From positions 1-45,007 of the forward strand of contig BFEA01000275.1 in NCBI GenBank assembly GCA_003427395.1: 45,007 bases of DNA, written 5' to 3'. Below are positions 22,973-33,182 of the stretch, piece by piece. Positions within the stretch are counted from its first letter, which is position 1, and each line of letters opens with the position of its first letter. The notes below the pieces were generated by a model. The model was not told the DNA's origin and made no database searches. It saw only the letters and a list, made by a program, of their open reading frames with translations. Position numbers and translations under genes: made by a program. This stretch comes from Chara braunii (Eukaryota > Streptophyta > Charophyceae > Charales > Characeae).

Positions 22973-23350
22973 GGGCCTCGCCACACCACTTTTCAAGAGT
23001 GTCGCATGGCCACACAGACTGTTGAAAGGGCACCTGTAGGAAATGGTCCTACACCTATCAGAAAAGGCCTTTCGACGGTTCCTGTTTCCAACTCTCAAAC
23101 GCCTGCCTACGGCCGCCCAAAACTCAATAGGTATGGAGGGAGTTGATGAAAAGCAAGCGACTTTCAGGGAGGTAAAGTTGACAAGTTCATTGTTATGTAG
23201 GGAGGCCATCCGAACAGAGAGCCCTACACCATCCCAATTCAATTAATGTTGTGCAGCAAAGGCAGGTTGCACCGTTAAATTAAAAACTTTCAAAAATTGT
23301 CTGAAAGGTGTTCAAAAATTGCACGATTCGACGGTGGTGTGGCAAGGCCC
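22973..23350. mobile_element. Harbinger-like MITE (GGGCCTCGCCACACCAC ends)
   Basis: The left end GGGCCTCGCCACACCAC is matched in inverse by GTGGTGTGGCAAGGCCC at the right. The element is 378 bp with no coding sequence. The flanking triplets are TAT and TGT, so a target duplication is imperfect or lost. It belongs with the other GGGCC-ended elements to its right. Confidence 0.7.
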
Positions 23351-23595
23351 TGTGAGCGGAATATGTTAGGTTATTTTCAAACTTTTTTTTTCGTTTTCTG
23401 CTTTTCTATAAAGGAGAGGCTCTTCGCTCTGCCTGCTGCGAGAGGGTGGAGGCCTATGGGCCCCTGAATCTGCAACTGTCTCATGCTATTTGTACTTTTT
23501 GCCTTAGGCCCAAGGCCCAGAATGGAGAGCATTTTTTTAACAAAAGAAAAAGGAGAGGGATAAAGAAAAAGAAAAACGTTTTATTATTGTGGTAA

Positions 23596-24025
23596 TGGAC
23601 CTCGCTCCACTACTCTAGACTCCCGAAGTTTGGAAAGCAACGCCTTGGTCCACTTACTTTAGAATGTAACTCATGACAACACCCTTAGACAGCTGTCAGA
23701 AAGCACTTTCGGAGGACACTCTCGATTTGTATGGAGTTCACAACCTGCAACGCTCAGGTTTTTTAGCATCCTCGCTCCCACCCCTGCTCCGACCTTTTTT
23801 TTCGCGAGTATGCCTCCTGCACCGACCATCAGAACTAGCGTTGTAGAAGGGTTGTCATGTAGCGCCGAGAAATTCGTGAGTGCTTCTATAGTGTTTGAGT
23901 CTAGAGTAAGTGCAACGATGCTTATTTTTTCAAGAGTTATAGACCTCTGATAACTCTATAAGCACTCATTAACTCTAGAATCACTCACAAATTTTTTCAT
24001 GAGTCTAGTGTAGTGGAGCGAGACC
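23596..24025. mobile_element. Harbinger-like MITE flanked by TAA(TG)
   Basis: The left end GGACCTCGCTCCACTACTC is matched in inverse by GTAGTGGAGCGAGACC, and the inner words CTAGACTC/GAGTCTAG also pair. TAATG occurs at 23593-23597 and at 24026-24030. The 3-bp TAA part is the target duplication typical of PIF/Harbinger. About 430 bp, non-coding. Confidence 0.75.
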
Positions 24026-24272
24026 TAATGAGTTGCAGCCCTGTACGAAGATTCAGTTGTCCATGGCAAGTGACACATGGGACAGATCGGGCCTTGAACT
24101 TATGCTGAGATTATTCAGAATCTTCTATTAGTGTTCTAGTTTAGTGGATGTCCCAAAGGGCGGTTAGTGGATGTCCCAAAGGGCTTTCGATCTTACCGTT
24201 CTACCGCCGTAGCCGTATTTATAAGGAGGTGAAAGGTAGCAGCAAATTTTCAACTGCAACCAAATGTACTTC

Positions 24273-26428
24273 GGGCTTGTTAGACACTCCTCGGGCGCAT
24301 AAATTCCCCGAGAAAATCTTCGTTCCGCCTATCCTCAGGGAAAAAAATCGAAAAAATAAAATAAAAATATTTCCTCCGGTCACCCTAGGGGAATCCTTGG
24401 GCCACAACGTTTTTGGGGCCTCCCCCGAGGTCCTTTGGAGGTGAAGGATCCGCGGTAATCGGAGCGGTGAGGGCACCCGTCGTCAGCAGGAAATTATCGT
24501 CGGCTGGTCCATTAAAGTTCCTACCGGGCGGCGCATGGACGTCATCGGTCTTCAACGTTCGGCCTCCAGGAACCATACCCCAACGGCAACCGTTGGTGGC
24601 CTGCCGACTCCCATGCACGTCATCCACAACCGTTCTCCCTCGCAGCGCAAGCGAAACGGAAAGCGGCCCAATGGACGAAAATTTTGAATATTTGAGGGTG
24701 CCGAAATTTCTATTCCCAGCTACATGGCACAAGGCATAATGACGACGTTTGTTGGATTCTCCAGTCTGTCGTTTGCTGCCCTCTTCTCGTCGCCGTTTCC
24801 TGCCGTCGTGTTGTCGCCGTTTGTTGGAGTCGTACCAACGTCGTGCAGTTACCACTCTTCCCCACGTGTCGTTCATAGCCGATGTCTTCCGTAGACCACC
24901 GTTGTTATTCCTAGTGTTGGTCACACTTCTCCTTGTCGTCGTCTTCCATGTGTGCATCCTCGGTAGGCTGCCTGGGCGCACGCACAAGAGGTGTTCAATG
25001 ACGAAGGGCGTTATCATGGAAGGCCGACAGGTGAAGAACACGACTTCAGTGGACCGACTCACAAGCTACGTTCTCGCCAACTTGAAGGGCGTTTGCCGGC
25101 TGGTCGATGTAGATATGCATGCAGTCGATGCAGCCATGGCAATTGGGGAACCCCTTCCCAGCGAAAGCACGAAGGACAACTGACTTGCGCACCCCCGTCG
25201 ACCATGATATTTTGTCACGGTAGACCGTCAGCAACGCCGTAATGACGTCCTGCATCGCCACCAAACCTGATGCTTTGCTGATGCCGAAGTTACAGTTGCT
25301 GCTCTCGTACGTCTCCCCCGACGTCCACCGATACAATGTGTATGCGACGATCTAATCAGGCTGCAACACCTCCCTGTAGAATGTTGCACGCTGCTGCAGG
25401 AACGGTAATAGAGCTTCCGCAATCTCCCAGAAGACATGTGGCGACATGTGCAGCTTGTCCCGAAAGTAGTCCTCCGTCGTATCGTCACATTGTCGGAGAT
25501 TCTCCCACATCCCGCCCGTCCTTCTTTTCATCCACCACCTCGGCCTTGCTATGGGAAAAGCTCTGCAACCCAAGGCGCAACACACGTGAACGATGGCCTC
25601 GCAGATGGCAGCGGTGTCCAACCCTTCCATTGTTGTGCATTGCGTGACCTTCCTCCTCCTTGGGCGGATTTGCGCTTTCATTCTCCCCGTCGTCCTCTCC
25701 ATCTGACAACGAACAACGACCACGGTAACAACTGCTGCAACTGTCGTCCTTTCCGCCGTCGACAGCTTCCCACGGATGTCAATGTCGCCGCCGTCCATCG
25801 CTCCCAAATGAGCCGTGATGGCGTCTTGTCCCCTAACGTCTTCGTTGCCCGGCCGCACGCAGTACTCACACCGACGATTGCCGTGATGGTGTTTTCTCCC
25901 CTGACGACTTGTGATGGTGTCTTCTCCATCGTTGCTATGCCGCGATGGCGTCTTCTCCCCCGACGTCTTCCTTGCCTGGCCGCACGCAGCACTCATGGCA
26001 ACACACCGAGGTGCAGTGGAAGGAGGTTCGTTTTCGACGTCCTCCACCAGCCGCCGCAGCCGCACGACGAACCGCCCTCACCCCAGCGACGTCATTCGGA
26101 TTTTGAATTTTGAACCGGAACGGTGTGCCGATTTTTTAATTCTTTGTTTTGGATCGGCGCAAAGATTCAAATTTTGCCGCCACTCGAAGCTGGACCACGA
26201 CTGTCCAAGCGGACCTCCCATGGACCACCGACCTCACCCCACCGCGCGGTCGGCGATATTATTATTACGTTAAGGGTGACTGGCCGCGGGCCCTCCGTAG
26301 GAATCCTCCTTGAAAGGCCTTCCCGAGGATAAGTGAAACAACGGTGGGAAATCTCTCGGAAGGCCCGAAGGAAAACTCCTCGGGCCCCTCGGGCGCCGAG
26401 GACGGCCCGCGGAGTGTCTAACGAGCCC
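24273..26428 (-). mobile_element. PIF/Harbinger element with degenerate transposase
   Basis: The left terminus GGGCTTGTTAGACACTCC is matched in inverse by GGAGTGTCTAACGAGCCC at the right. CTTC occurs immediately outside both ends, which fits a 3-bp duplication (CTT or TTC) plus one ambiguous base. The 2.16-kb element encloses a broken transposase on the minus strand. Near its right side a GC-rich module containing GATGGCGTCTT recurs in degenerate tandem form (about 25819-26000). It may be the relic of an autonomous source for the short elements nearby, although its terminal sequence differs from theirs after GGGC. Confidence 0.8.
24900..25630 (-). pseudogene. PIF/Harbinger (HARBI1-like) DDE transposase, broken
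   Basis: Minus-strand reading from about 25630: an N-terminal region (RRTGGMWENL, MSPHVFWEIAEALLPFLQQ) of the type found ahead of Harbinger DDE domains. It continues in frame through one TAG (25352-25354) into LYRWTSGETYESSN and GFPNCHGCIDCMHIYID. The latter is the first catalytic aspartate block (usual G-x-IDGTHI; here IDCMHI). After a stop near 25046 the reading shifts frame to MITPFVIEHLLCVRPGSL. The segments with the second D and the E are not recognisable. Family assignment rests on the GFPN..G.ID..HI block. At least one stop, one frameshift and C-terminal loss make it non-functional. Confidence 0.8.
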
Positions 26429-26679
26429 CTTCATCCGAATTGAGGCCGCTCTGATCTACCGCCAAACTACGTTCTGGGCCAAGGCCCACTTACCCAAATG
26501 GATCATTTCTGGTCGTCGGTTGCTAATATCAACGGCGGAAACCGCAAAATCACTGTAGGCGGGACTTGGCCCCTGGCGTGTTGATTGCTTGTCCCGCCAC
26601 GCTCGGCCGCGCGGCACCATGTGGCGCCACACGTTGCCACACTCTGCCACTCTTCGCCGCTGGATGCGATAGCTGCTGA

Positions 26680-27216
26680 GGGCCTCGCCCTACCACTATC
26701 GAATTACGTTTTTTCGATAGTTTTTCATCGCCACACATCCTATCGAAAAAGGAGACATCAAAATTCTTCGATAGGTGTCAGAAATTGGAATTCGATAGCC
26801 CTATCGAACCAACTGCGAACGTCCACCTGCAATGGCTTTTTTTTTATAGCCTCCTTTCCAAACCATCGAAAAAACGCCCATGCTCTCGCTAGTAACCGCC
26901 ACAACCCGCGCACTGACGAGCGTTAGTTTTTGTTTTTTTCTTTTCGATAGTCGAGTAGCGAATTTCCAGAGGGCAACAACGTTTGTGGTCCGGAAACCCG
27001 TCAGACGCAATTCGGCAAACAATTCATCAGGAGAGGTGTCGTCGTCACACAACACTATCGAAAGTGGACTTGGAATGGAGAACATTCGATGATACTTCAC
27101 CTATTCGAAAGTGTTGTTTGGCGACAGGGGGGGTTTCTATTGAATTCCAGACTATCGAAAATTTTTGGCACTTATCGGAAAAAAAAACGTAATTCGATAG
27201 TGGTGTGGTGAACCCC
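26680..27216. mobile_element. Harbinger-like MITE with TGA target duplication
   Basis: The left end GGGCCTCGCCCTACCACTAT continues CGAATTACG. The right end is CGTAATTCGATAGTGGTGTG followed by GTGAACCCC. Together they form a long terminal inverted repeat. TGA flanks both sides (26677-26679 and 27217-27219). The words CTATCGAA/TTCGATAG recur inside on both strands. 537 bp, no coding sequence. Confidence 0.8.
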
Positions 27217-27508
27217 TGAATCACGGCGAATGGGCCTCGCTGCACTTCTCTCCAAATGTGCAAAATGAGACAGAATCCACCCCTAAAACATGAAAACATA
27301 CATTGCCATTTTTTTTGTCTTCTTAAAATTATCATAAAACCTACCGGCACTAGTTGATTCAGAATTGTGGTATTTGGGCCTAGTTGCACTACTCGCCATA
27401 CGCCAAGTTTGGCGAGTAGGTGCCTGGTTGCACTTCCTCGCCAAACTTGGCGTATGCAAAATGTGTCAGACGTCTCGCTACACCGTCGACATAAGTTGTG
27501 GAGAGTGA

Positions 27509-27893
27509 GGGCCTAGTTGCACTACTTGCCATATGCCAAGTTTGGCGAGTATGCGCCTGGTTGCACTTACTCACCAAACTTGGCCAATGCAAAATGTGTC
27601 AGACGGCTCGCCACACTGTCGACATAAGTTGTGGAGAGTGCATTCGGTTTTCCGGCCTGTGCACGGCGGTTTGTGGAGGGTGGTCTTCGGACCTCTCCAC
27701 AAAACAACTTTCTGGAGAGTGCAAGGCTTCACGAGTCCACATCAGGTAGACAATTTTTTTTAACTTTTCTGTATAAGAAATATAGTGGCGAGTAAGTGCA
27801 ACCAGGCCTCGAGTTCGACACGATTCTCATTTTTTTCACTCTCCATGCATCCACCACAAAATGTGAAGGATGGCGAGTAGTGCAACTAGGCCC
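27509..27893. mobile_element. Nested MITE with TGA target duplication
   Basis: The left end GGGCCTAGTTGCACTACTTG and the right end GAGTAGTGCAACTAGGCCC are inverse copies. TGA flanks both (27506-27508 and 27894-27896). 385 bp, non-coding. Sequence just left of it (from 27376) and its own left part repeat the same CCAAGTTTGGCGAGTA module, so one copy may have landed in a relative. Confidence 0.75.
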
Positions 27894-28050
27894 TGAATTC
27901 GGTTTCCCCACCTGTGAACGGCAGCTTGTGAAGGGTAGTCCTCGGACCTCTCCACAAAACAACTTTCTGAAGAGTGCAAGGCTTCAAGAGTCGACATCAG
28001 GTAGACAAAATTTTTTAACTTTTCTGTAGAAGAAATATAGTGGCGATTAA

Positions 28051-28552
28051 GGACCTCGTTCTGCTACTCGCCATCCGCCACGCATGGCGGATGCGACTAA
28101 GTTCCACTGCATCACCAATAACCACGAAATGGACGCTGTTTGGGTCTGAAATCACTTGGCGATGTGTCGCCAAGGCTTTCCATTTCCCCTGCCTGCAACG
28201 GCCCTTCGTGGAGGGCGTTACTCCTCACCCCTCCGTGAAATGCTTCGTGTGGCGATTGCCCCTGACACAACCGTCCTGACAGTCCACCTGCGTTGTCCCC
28301 TAGTGTTGGTGAGTTTTCGCTGCACCTGGAGTGATTTCCAATCTGAGTACATGGTGAAGAGAAGGCCGCCAACGTTCCATTAGCTCGCCATCCGCCACAG
28401 TCCGGGGAGCAGGCCGGGACAACAACCACAGCGCACGTGGCAGCGGCGATGTAATGGAACCAAGAGCCGTTTTCCGCCAAAAAAATGCACTTTTCAGCCT
28501 CGCCAAGTCTCACCACTGTTTGTGGCGGATGACGAGTAGTGGAACGAGGCCC
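28051..28552. mobile_element. Nested MITE with TAA target duplication
   Basis: The left end GGACCTCGTTCTGCTACTCG continues CCATCCGCCA. The right end TGGCGGATGACGAGTAGTGG continues AACGAGGCCC. Together they give an inverted repeat of about 30 bp with few mismatches. TAA flanks both ends (28048-28050 and 28553-28555), the classical PIF/Harbinger target duplication. 502 bp, non-coding. Confidence 0.85.
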
Positions 28553-29850
28553 TAAGTGCAACCAAACCTCGAGTTCGTCACGATTCTCATATTTTTCAGG
28601 GCCTCGTTCCACTACTCTCCATCCGCCATAAATCGTGGCGAGGCGCGGCGATGCTCCAATCCAGGAAATTGTAGCGGAAAACGGCGCGTGCTTCCACTTC
28701 CTCGCCACTGCCTCACGAGGTGGGGTTTCGATCTCGGCAGACACAACGGACTGTGGCAGATGGCGAGGCAATGGAACGGTGTGGCCGTTTCAGCAAGGTT
28801 TCGGAGTGGGACCAGTCTGGGCCTGGTTGAAGGTCCAAGAAAGAAAGGCTGTGACAAACTATCTTCTGTAATCGCGTGACTTCCTGCGCGAGGCTGCTGT
28901 GGGGAAACAAGAGGGCCTTGATGGGTGACGGGCGCAACCGGGATCGGTGGGGCAAGTTGCCTGAATGCCCTCGCTTCTTTTCCATTTTCGATTGGAGTTG
29001 TCGGGCCGGTGCCGGGAAAGTCCCACGCCAACGATTAAGTGATCGCGCCCTAGCGAGCGTGAGAAATGACGATTGCCATAGCTTCTTTCTTGTTTTGCTA
29101 TGCGCACTAGGAGTTTTGACGCGATCAGCACGCGGGAATTTTCGTTTTTAAAATTCGAACTAATGTCGAGCCCCCGCGGGCTCTTGGAATTGTTCTTTTC
29201 GGAATTTTATCTTGCACTTAGGATTTAGACTGGGAATTTAGGCACCTTGCAGTTTGGCGGCACGGAGCTTCTTGCTCGCACGCACCGTGCCCCGACAGGA
29301 TCTGGGCTCTGATTCCGTCCACACCTCAATCACGTGTGTAACTGTAGTTTTGGCGCGCGCATTCACAACTGTAATCTTCTTGTTCTTGATGGCTTTCGTA
29401 TTTCCTTCTTGCCCGCCTCGTCTTCGCATGCACGTTTTTTCTCTGTTCTAAGTGGTTCCCACGGTTGCATGCCCGGATCGATGCGCGGAGAGTGGCTTCG
29501 TCCCCCGCGCCACGTCCTGGACATGCAGACGTAGGCACTCCCTCTTTTCTCTTTCTCATCCTTGGTGCTAATCCCGTATCCCTCGCGCAACATGCTATAA
29601 ATTTCGCAAGCGCGATTAGTTGTCCCTCTAAGAACCTTAAGGTTAGCGTGATCAGTGAGGGTCGGCTAACGAGCATTGAAAGGTGAGTGAGCATGAGAGT
29701 TGGGCGATCCGAGGAGCTGGTGCTGAGTGCGCGGGGTTGATGCGTGGTCGCGACGGATTGTGGCACGTGGGCGAACCTGGCTTGCACACTCAGGCCAAGC
29801 GGGGTGACGACTCTGCGTGGCTTGGAGATACAGGGCGACAAACTGCCCGC

Positions 29851-29853
<3 letters not shown>

Positions 29854-29936
<83 letters not shown>

Positions 29937-29961
29937 NNNNNNNNNNNNNNNNNNNNNNNNN

Positions 29962-30038
<77 letters not shown>
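29854..30038. repeat. (GA)n microsatellite with a 25-N gap
   Basis: Pure GA/AG repeat at 29854-29936 and 29962-30038, separated by 25 N. The true length is unknown. Serine-leucine or arginine-glutamate open frames across it are translations of the dinucleotide. Confidence 0.95.
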
Positions 30039-30039
<1 letters not shown>

Positions 30040-30637
30040 GGGGATATGGTGGAACAATGTTTTTTTCTCCATATCTTCTATGTAAAGTTTTGATTCCAAA
30101 GTTGGTTAATTTTTGCTCCGGCACCTGCGGACTCCATGTGTGAGTCATCTCGGACTATCTGTTTGTGTGCATGTATGCATGAGAAAATCCTATTTTTTTT
30201 TTGAGTTGTCTTTAACCTTCAATTTTGTTCTGCTCAATTTCAATTTCGTCACTTTCGAGTACTCGTCTGTGATGCGCATATGACCTCGCGCGCATCTTGT
30301 CCAATTACTTGATTTTCTTGAGTCGTGCGTGATTGCAAGGATCATGGGGTGCGTGTATGATGGTGTGAGCATGGATGCAAAAATTAGTCTGCCTGAGATT
30401 TGGATAACAGTCGTACGGAAGGACTAGTTGCATGCATATTGGATAAATCGACACGCAGGCGGATCGCTCATCGGTGACGAACTCGCCCGTGGTCTTTGAT
30501 CCGATCGACCGGCTCATGCGCACGCATGCGTCAGGCAGCCGCCCACAGAGGGGACCTGCAGCCTATGTGTGCGCGTGCAAGAGCCGACCCGATCCCACTG
30601 GTCGAAGATGCCTGCGCCGAATTCCGCTAAATAGGAT

Positions 30638-31160
30638 ATGGAGATCGAAACTCCCTTTTGGATCACCGACCGTGAGAGCCTGAGAGATCCGAAATACCGA
30701 GCGTATTGGGAAAGGGAACAAGTCAGACGGCAACAAGCCAGACGACAACGAAATTCACAGAATCCCGAGTACCCCTACTGAACTGGAAACGAGCAACTGT
30801 GCGGAGGCGATTTCCAATTGGCCATTAATCGAGACTCGCGGATCCCGGATTATCCCGATAGCCGAAGCCAACATTACCTTCTAACCCCAGGCCACGACTA
30901 GTTTCCCTCCCTATTACGTCGTCCTCTCGTACCACCAACTATTCGTCATCCCCTGGGAGTCCATAGCCCGGTTCTGGCCCCGACCACCGTGCTCAGGGTG
31001 TCAGCAGCGCGACGAGTACCGTCCGGCGGGGGTCACTCGACGAACCCATCCCGAAACGGAACAATGGGAGCACAGCCCATCCTCATCAGCCTCGAAGACC
31101 TGCGCCGACCGACAACGGTACGAGCATTCCCACTGGGACGCGCGCGGCGCCCCACTCTAA
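30638..31160 (+). pseudogene. Degenerate unidentified ORF inside the 3.2-kb element
   Basis: From ATG at 30638 (preceded in frame by TAG at 30632) a 47-codon reading begins METHIONINE-EIETPFWITDRESLRD, continues into an arginine/glutamine-rich stretch and ends at TGA (30779-30781). The same frame then reads on through NEQLCGGDFQLAINRDSRIP to another stop near 30891, and onward to about 31160. The continuation has protein-like composition but no domain I know. It may be a decayed gene carried by the transposon, or a decayed retroelement frame. Confidence 0.35.
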
Positions 31161-31980
31161 CATGATACGTGGATCAGGCCGCGAGGTCGGCCATCACCCC
31201 AACTCTGAGCCGAAAGAGACACTTGCACGTCTACCCCTGGAACTTGACACAGGAGATTCCAGTTCCGACCTGGAACTCCACCCCCACTTTCCTAAAATCC
31301 TTGGCACACCCCTTTTTACACTTCCAGGCCCACCAACACTCTGAACACAGGAAGTCGCGCTGGGCGTGAGGTTGGGCGTCACAAGGCGGTCCGTGGATCG
31401 TTCCCGTGGGGCCCGCCGCACCACATCGGACTGTCCGTTCGCATAGTCCCACTAGGATTTGGACGACCGAGTTGGGACTTGGGAAAACTGACAAGCGCGG
31501 CAGAAACTCGCCAACGTTACAGGACAACGGAGACCTACCGTCAGGCGGTCGCTGTCAGAGGAGGCCTCCACTCGAAGTGTTTCGCGGAGAGGTGAACATA
31601 CCCCTCTCCACGAAAGTCCGTGGCAGGCAGGGGAAACTGGAGGCTTTGGCGACTGGCCGCCAAATACATTTGATTGTAAATTCTGACGATTCAAGTTTTG
31701 TGGCGATTGGCGATCTGATGGAACGAAGGCGCCCCCGCCACTCGTGGCGGATGGCGAGTAGTGGAACGAGGCCCTCACTGGCGCGGCCCCCACTCGTGGC
31801 GTAGTGAAACGAGGCCCTCACTCGCCACGCATCCGCCACGAAATGTGACGGAAGGCGAGTAGTGCAACTAGGCCCTTTCACTCATCTGATGGCGGAGTTC
31901 GAACTCAGGTCTCTATGTTTTTTTTTTTTTTTTTTTCGGAGACTCAGGTCTCTATGTCAACAGCGAGTTGTTTCTTTTTT

Positions 31981-32055
31981 GTCTTTTGTGCATGTGGGAG
32001 TAGTGCAGCGAGGGTTGTGGGCGTCGCTCCACTACTCTCCACATGCACAAAAGAC
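31981..32055. repeat. Long hairpin from two facing transposon ends
   Basis: The arm 31981-32011 (GTCTTTTGTGCATGTGG, then GAGTAGTGCAGCGA) pairs with 32024-32055 (TCGCTCCACTACTC, then TCCACATGCACAAAAGAC) over about 31 bp with three differences. The loop is 12 nt. The CTCCACTACTC word is the Harbinger-like end found repeatedly to the left. It looks like a collapsed element or two right ends joined head to head. Confidence 0.8.
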
Positions 32056-32129
32056 GAAAATTATGGTGGTGCATCTTTCCATGTTGTATCGGAGGACAAT
32101 TGCCCGCACGACCAACCTATGTCAATTCC

Positions 32130-32270
32130 TTTCTTTTCTTTTTGTTTTTATTTTATCGAAGGGCAACGGCCTAGAGATGTCATCATTGGACTGACCGTAA
32201 CAGTTCATAGGACTACCAACCGGCCTTATGGTAGGGCCGTGGGTGCCTTATGTCAATTGCCCGCCTATAT
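32130..32270 (-). mobile_element. SINE fragment (3' half)
   Basis: Sequence related to the 3' body of the two SINEs at 37170 and 38468: on the plus strand GGGCAACGGCCTAGAGATG and TCATCATTGGACTGACC, compared with GGGCGACCGCCTTGAGAT and TCGTCGTTGGAACTGACTGG. It is preceded by a T-rich run (the A-rich tail on the minus strand). The tRNA-like head is not recognisable, so it is truncated. Confidence 0.5.
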
Positions 32271-32340
32271 ATATATATATATATATTTTTGAATTAATTG
32301 TGACGATATATATATATTTATTATATATATATTTACTACT
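32271..32340. repeat. (TA)n microsatellite
   Basis: Interrupted TA/AT repeats at about 32265-32286 and 32308-32332, flanking ordinary sequence. No other feature. Confidence 0.85.
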
Positions 32341-32430
32341 ACTTTTATTTTGTTTCTATGTGAAGTGCCCGCGCAATTGGTGGGATACGTTCTTGTTTTT
32401 TTTTGTTTTTTTTTTAATTTAATCAAAACA

Positions 32431-32467
32431 ATTTGGATTCTCGATTTATGCGTGTCATCCTTGCGCC

Positions 32468-32499
<32 letters not shown>

Positions 32500-32517
32500 A
32501 CGGATGTCCCGAAGGAC
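32431..32517 (-). pseudogene. U6 snRNA-like sequence, probably a pseudogene
   Basis: The minus strand begins GTCCTTCGGGACATCCG and continues TTAAAATTGGAACGATACAG, AGAAGATTAGCATGG, GCAAGGATGACACGCATAAA, TCGAGAATCCAAATT. This is U6 with the ACAGAGA box intact. The 5' stem-loop is one pair shorter than usual but still paired (GTCC-TTCG-GGAC). The CCCCTGC segment after AGCATGG is missing, which removes one side of the internal stem-loop needed for splicing. ATGG before TCCAAA is also missing. The minus strand then runs into an A-rich tail (through 32391-32417), as in retroposed copies. No plant-type TATA element is evident at the right distance upstream. Confidence 0.8.
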
Positions 32518-32809
32518 GGATACGTTCTTCGATCTTTTCTTTTTTTTTCCAGTTCTTACGTTCTTGTGGGAAATACTGTGGAAGGTTGCAATCGAACACA
32601 AGAACGTTGAGAACTGGAAAAAAGAAAGAAAAGATCATAAAAGAATGGAGTGTTCAGGAGTATATTCGTCACCGCCGGTGGAGTACCGAGGGCGAAGGGC
32701 ATGTGTCGGCCATGCCGTCGGCCTTCCACAGAATTTTGTATTTTGGCGGTTTGAAGGGCCAAGCGAGTAGCGGTAAAACTGGCGGTGTTTTTGCCGGTCT
32801 ATCGTAGGA

Positions 32810-33182
32810 AGAGAACTACGCCCGGAGAAAGGAAGACAGAGAGGAGGAGGAGGAGGAGGAGGAAGGGGAGTTAGAAGACGAGGAGAAGGGGTGGGAGGAG
32901 GAGGAACTCGAGTTGGAGAAGGCGTATCAAAGAAGGAGGGACTGCGTGCATCTCACATCGAACGTGGCGGAGGGAAGTGATGGTTGTGTAGATAAAGGGC
33001 AGACGCATAGCAATTCCACCGCCCGCTCTCTCACTCCAATAAACCGCTTTTATACCCTGACGGTATCAGTGACCTCAGTATTGGCTAGATTCAGTCGAAT
33101 GAGTAGAGTAGTGGGAGTCCGCTCTCAAAAAAGTGGTTATCACGCGCTTTGGCTGGATGCGATGTCCATTGCGTGCCACGTG
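32810..33182 (+). other. Glutamate-rich open frame, not assigned
   Basis: Plus-strand reading open from 32810 to the stop near 33183. It starts with a GAG-repeat-encoded acidic stretch (EEEEEEEGELEDEEKGWEEE) and moves into LEKAYQRRRDC. The first ATG is at 32913. The acidic part comes from a GAG triplet repeat, so openness is weak evidence. It could be an exon of an unrecognised gene; no splice sites are convincing. Confidence 0.2.

Larger units (their letters stand above)
28599..31774. mobile_element. 3.2-kb Harbinger-like element with internal cargo
   Basis: The left end GGGCCTCGTTCCACTACTC continues TCCATCCGCCA. The right end TGGCGGATGGCGAGTAGTGG continues AACGAGGCCC. TCA flanks both (28596-28598 and 31775-31777). 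A second right-end-like sequence, also followed by TCA, occurs at 31817 and suggests a small tandem duplication of the end. The interior is GC-richer than its neighbours and holds a GA microsatellite with an N gap and a degenerate ORF at 30638. No transposase is recognisable, so it would have needed transposase from elsewhere. Confidence 0.7.
27376..31875. mobile_element. Outer Harbinger-like element containing nested elements
   Basis: The left end GGGCCTAGTTGCACTACTCG is matched in inverse by CGAGTAGTGCAACTAGGCCC at 31875. TTT flanks both ends (27373-27375 and 31876-31878). Inside lie three other elements with the same style of ends, each with its own 3-bp duplication. The pairing of these particular ends rests on their sharing the TAGTTGCAC variant and the TTT. 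Because homologous ends are numerous here, the boundary assignment is plausible, not certain. Confidence 0.55.

Noticed and set aside
25436-26113. 225-codon plus-strand frame
   Set aside because: It is the antisense shadow of the Harbinger transposase region.
29326-30148. Ser-Leu and Arg-Glu repeat proteins
   Set aside because: They are translations of the GA microsatellite and include the N gap.
30920-30931. Sarcin-ricin-loop-like word of large rRNA (GTCCTCTCGTA)
   Set aside because: Only about 11 bases match, and flanking sequence does not follow rRNA, unlike the fragments at 12.0-12.3 kb.
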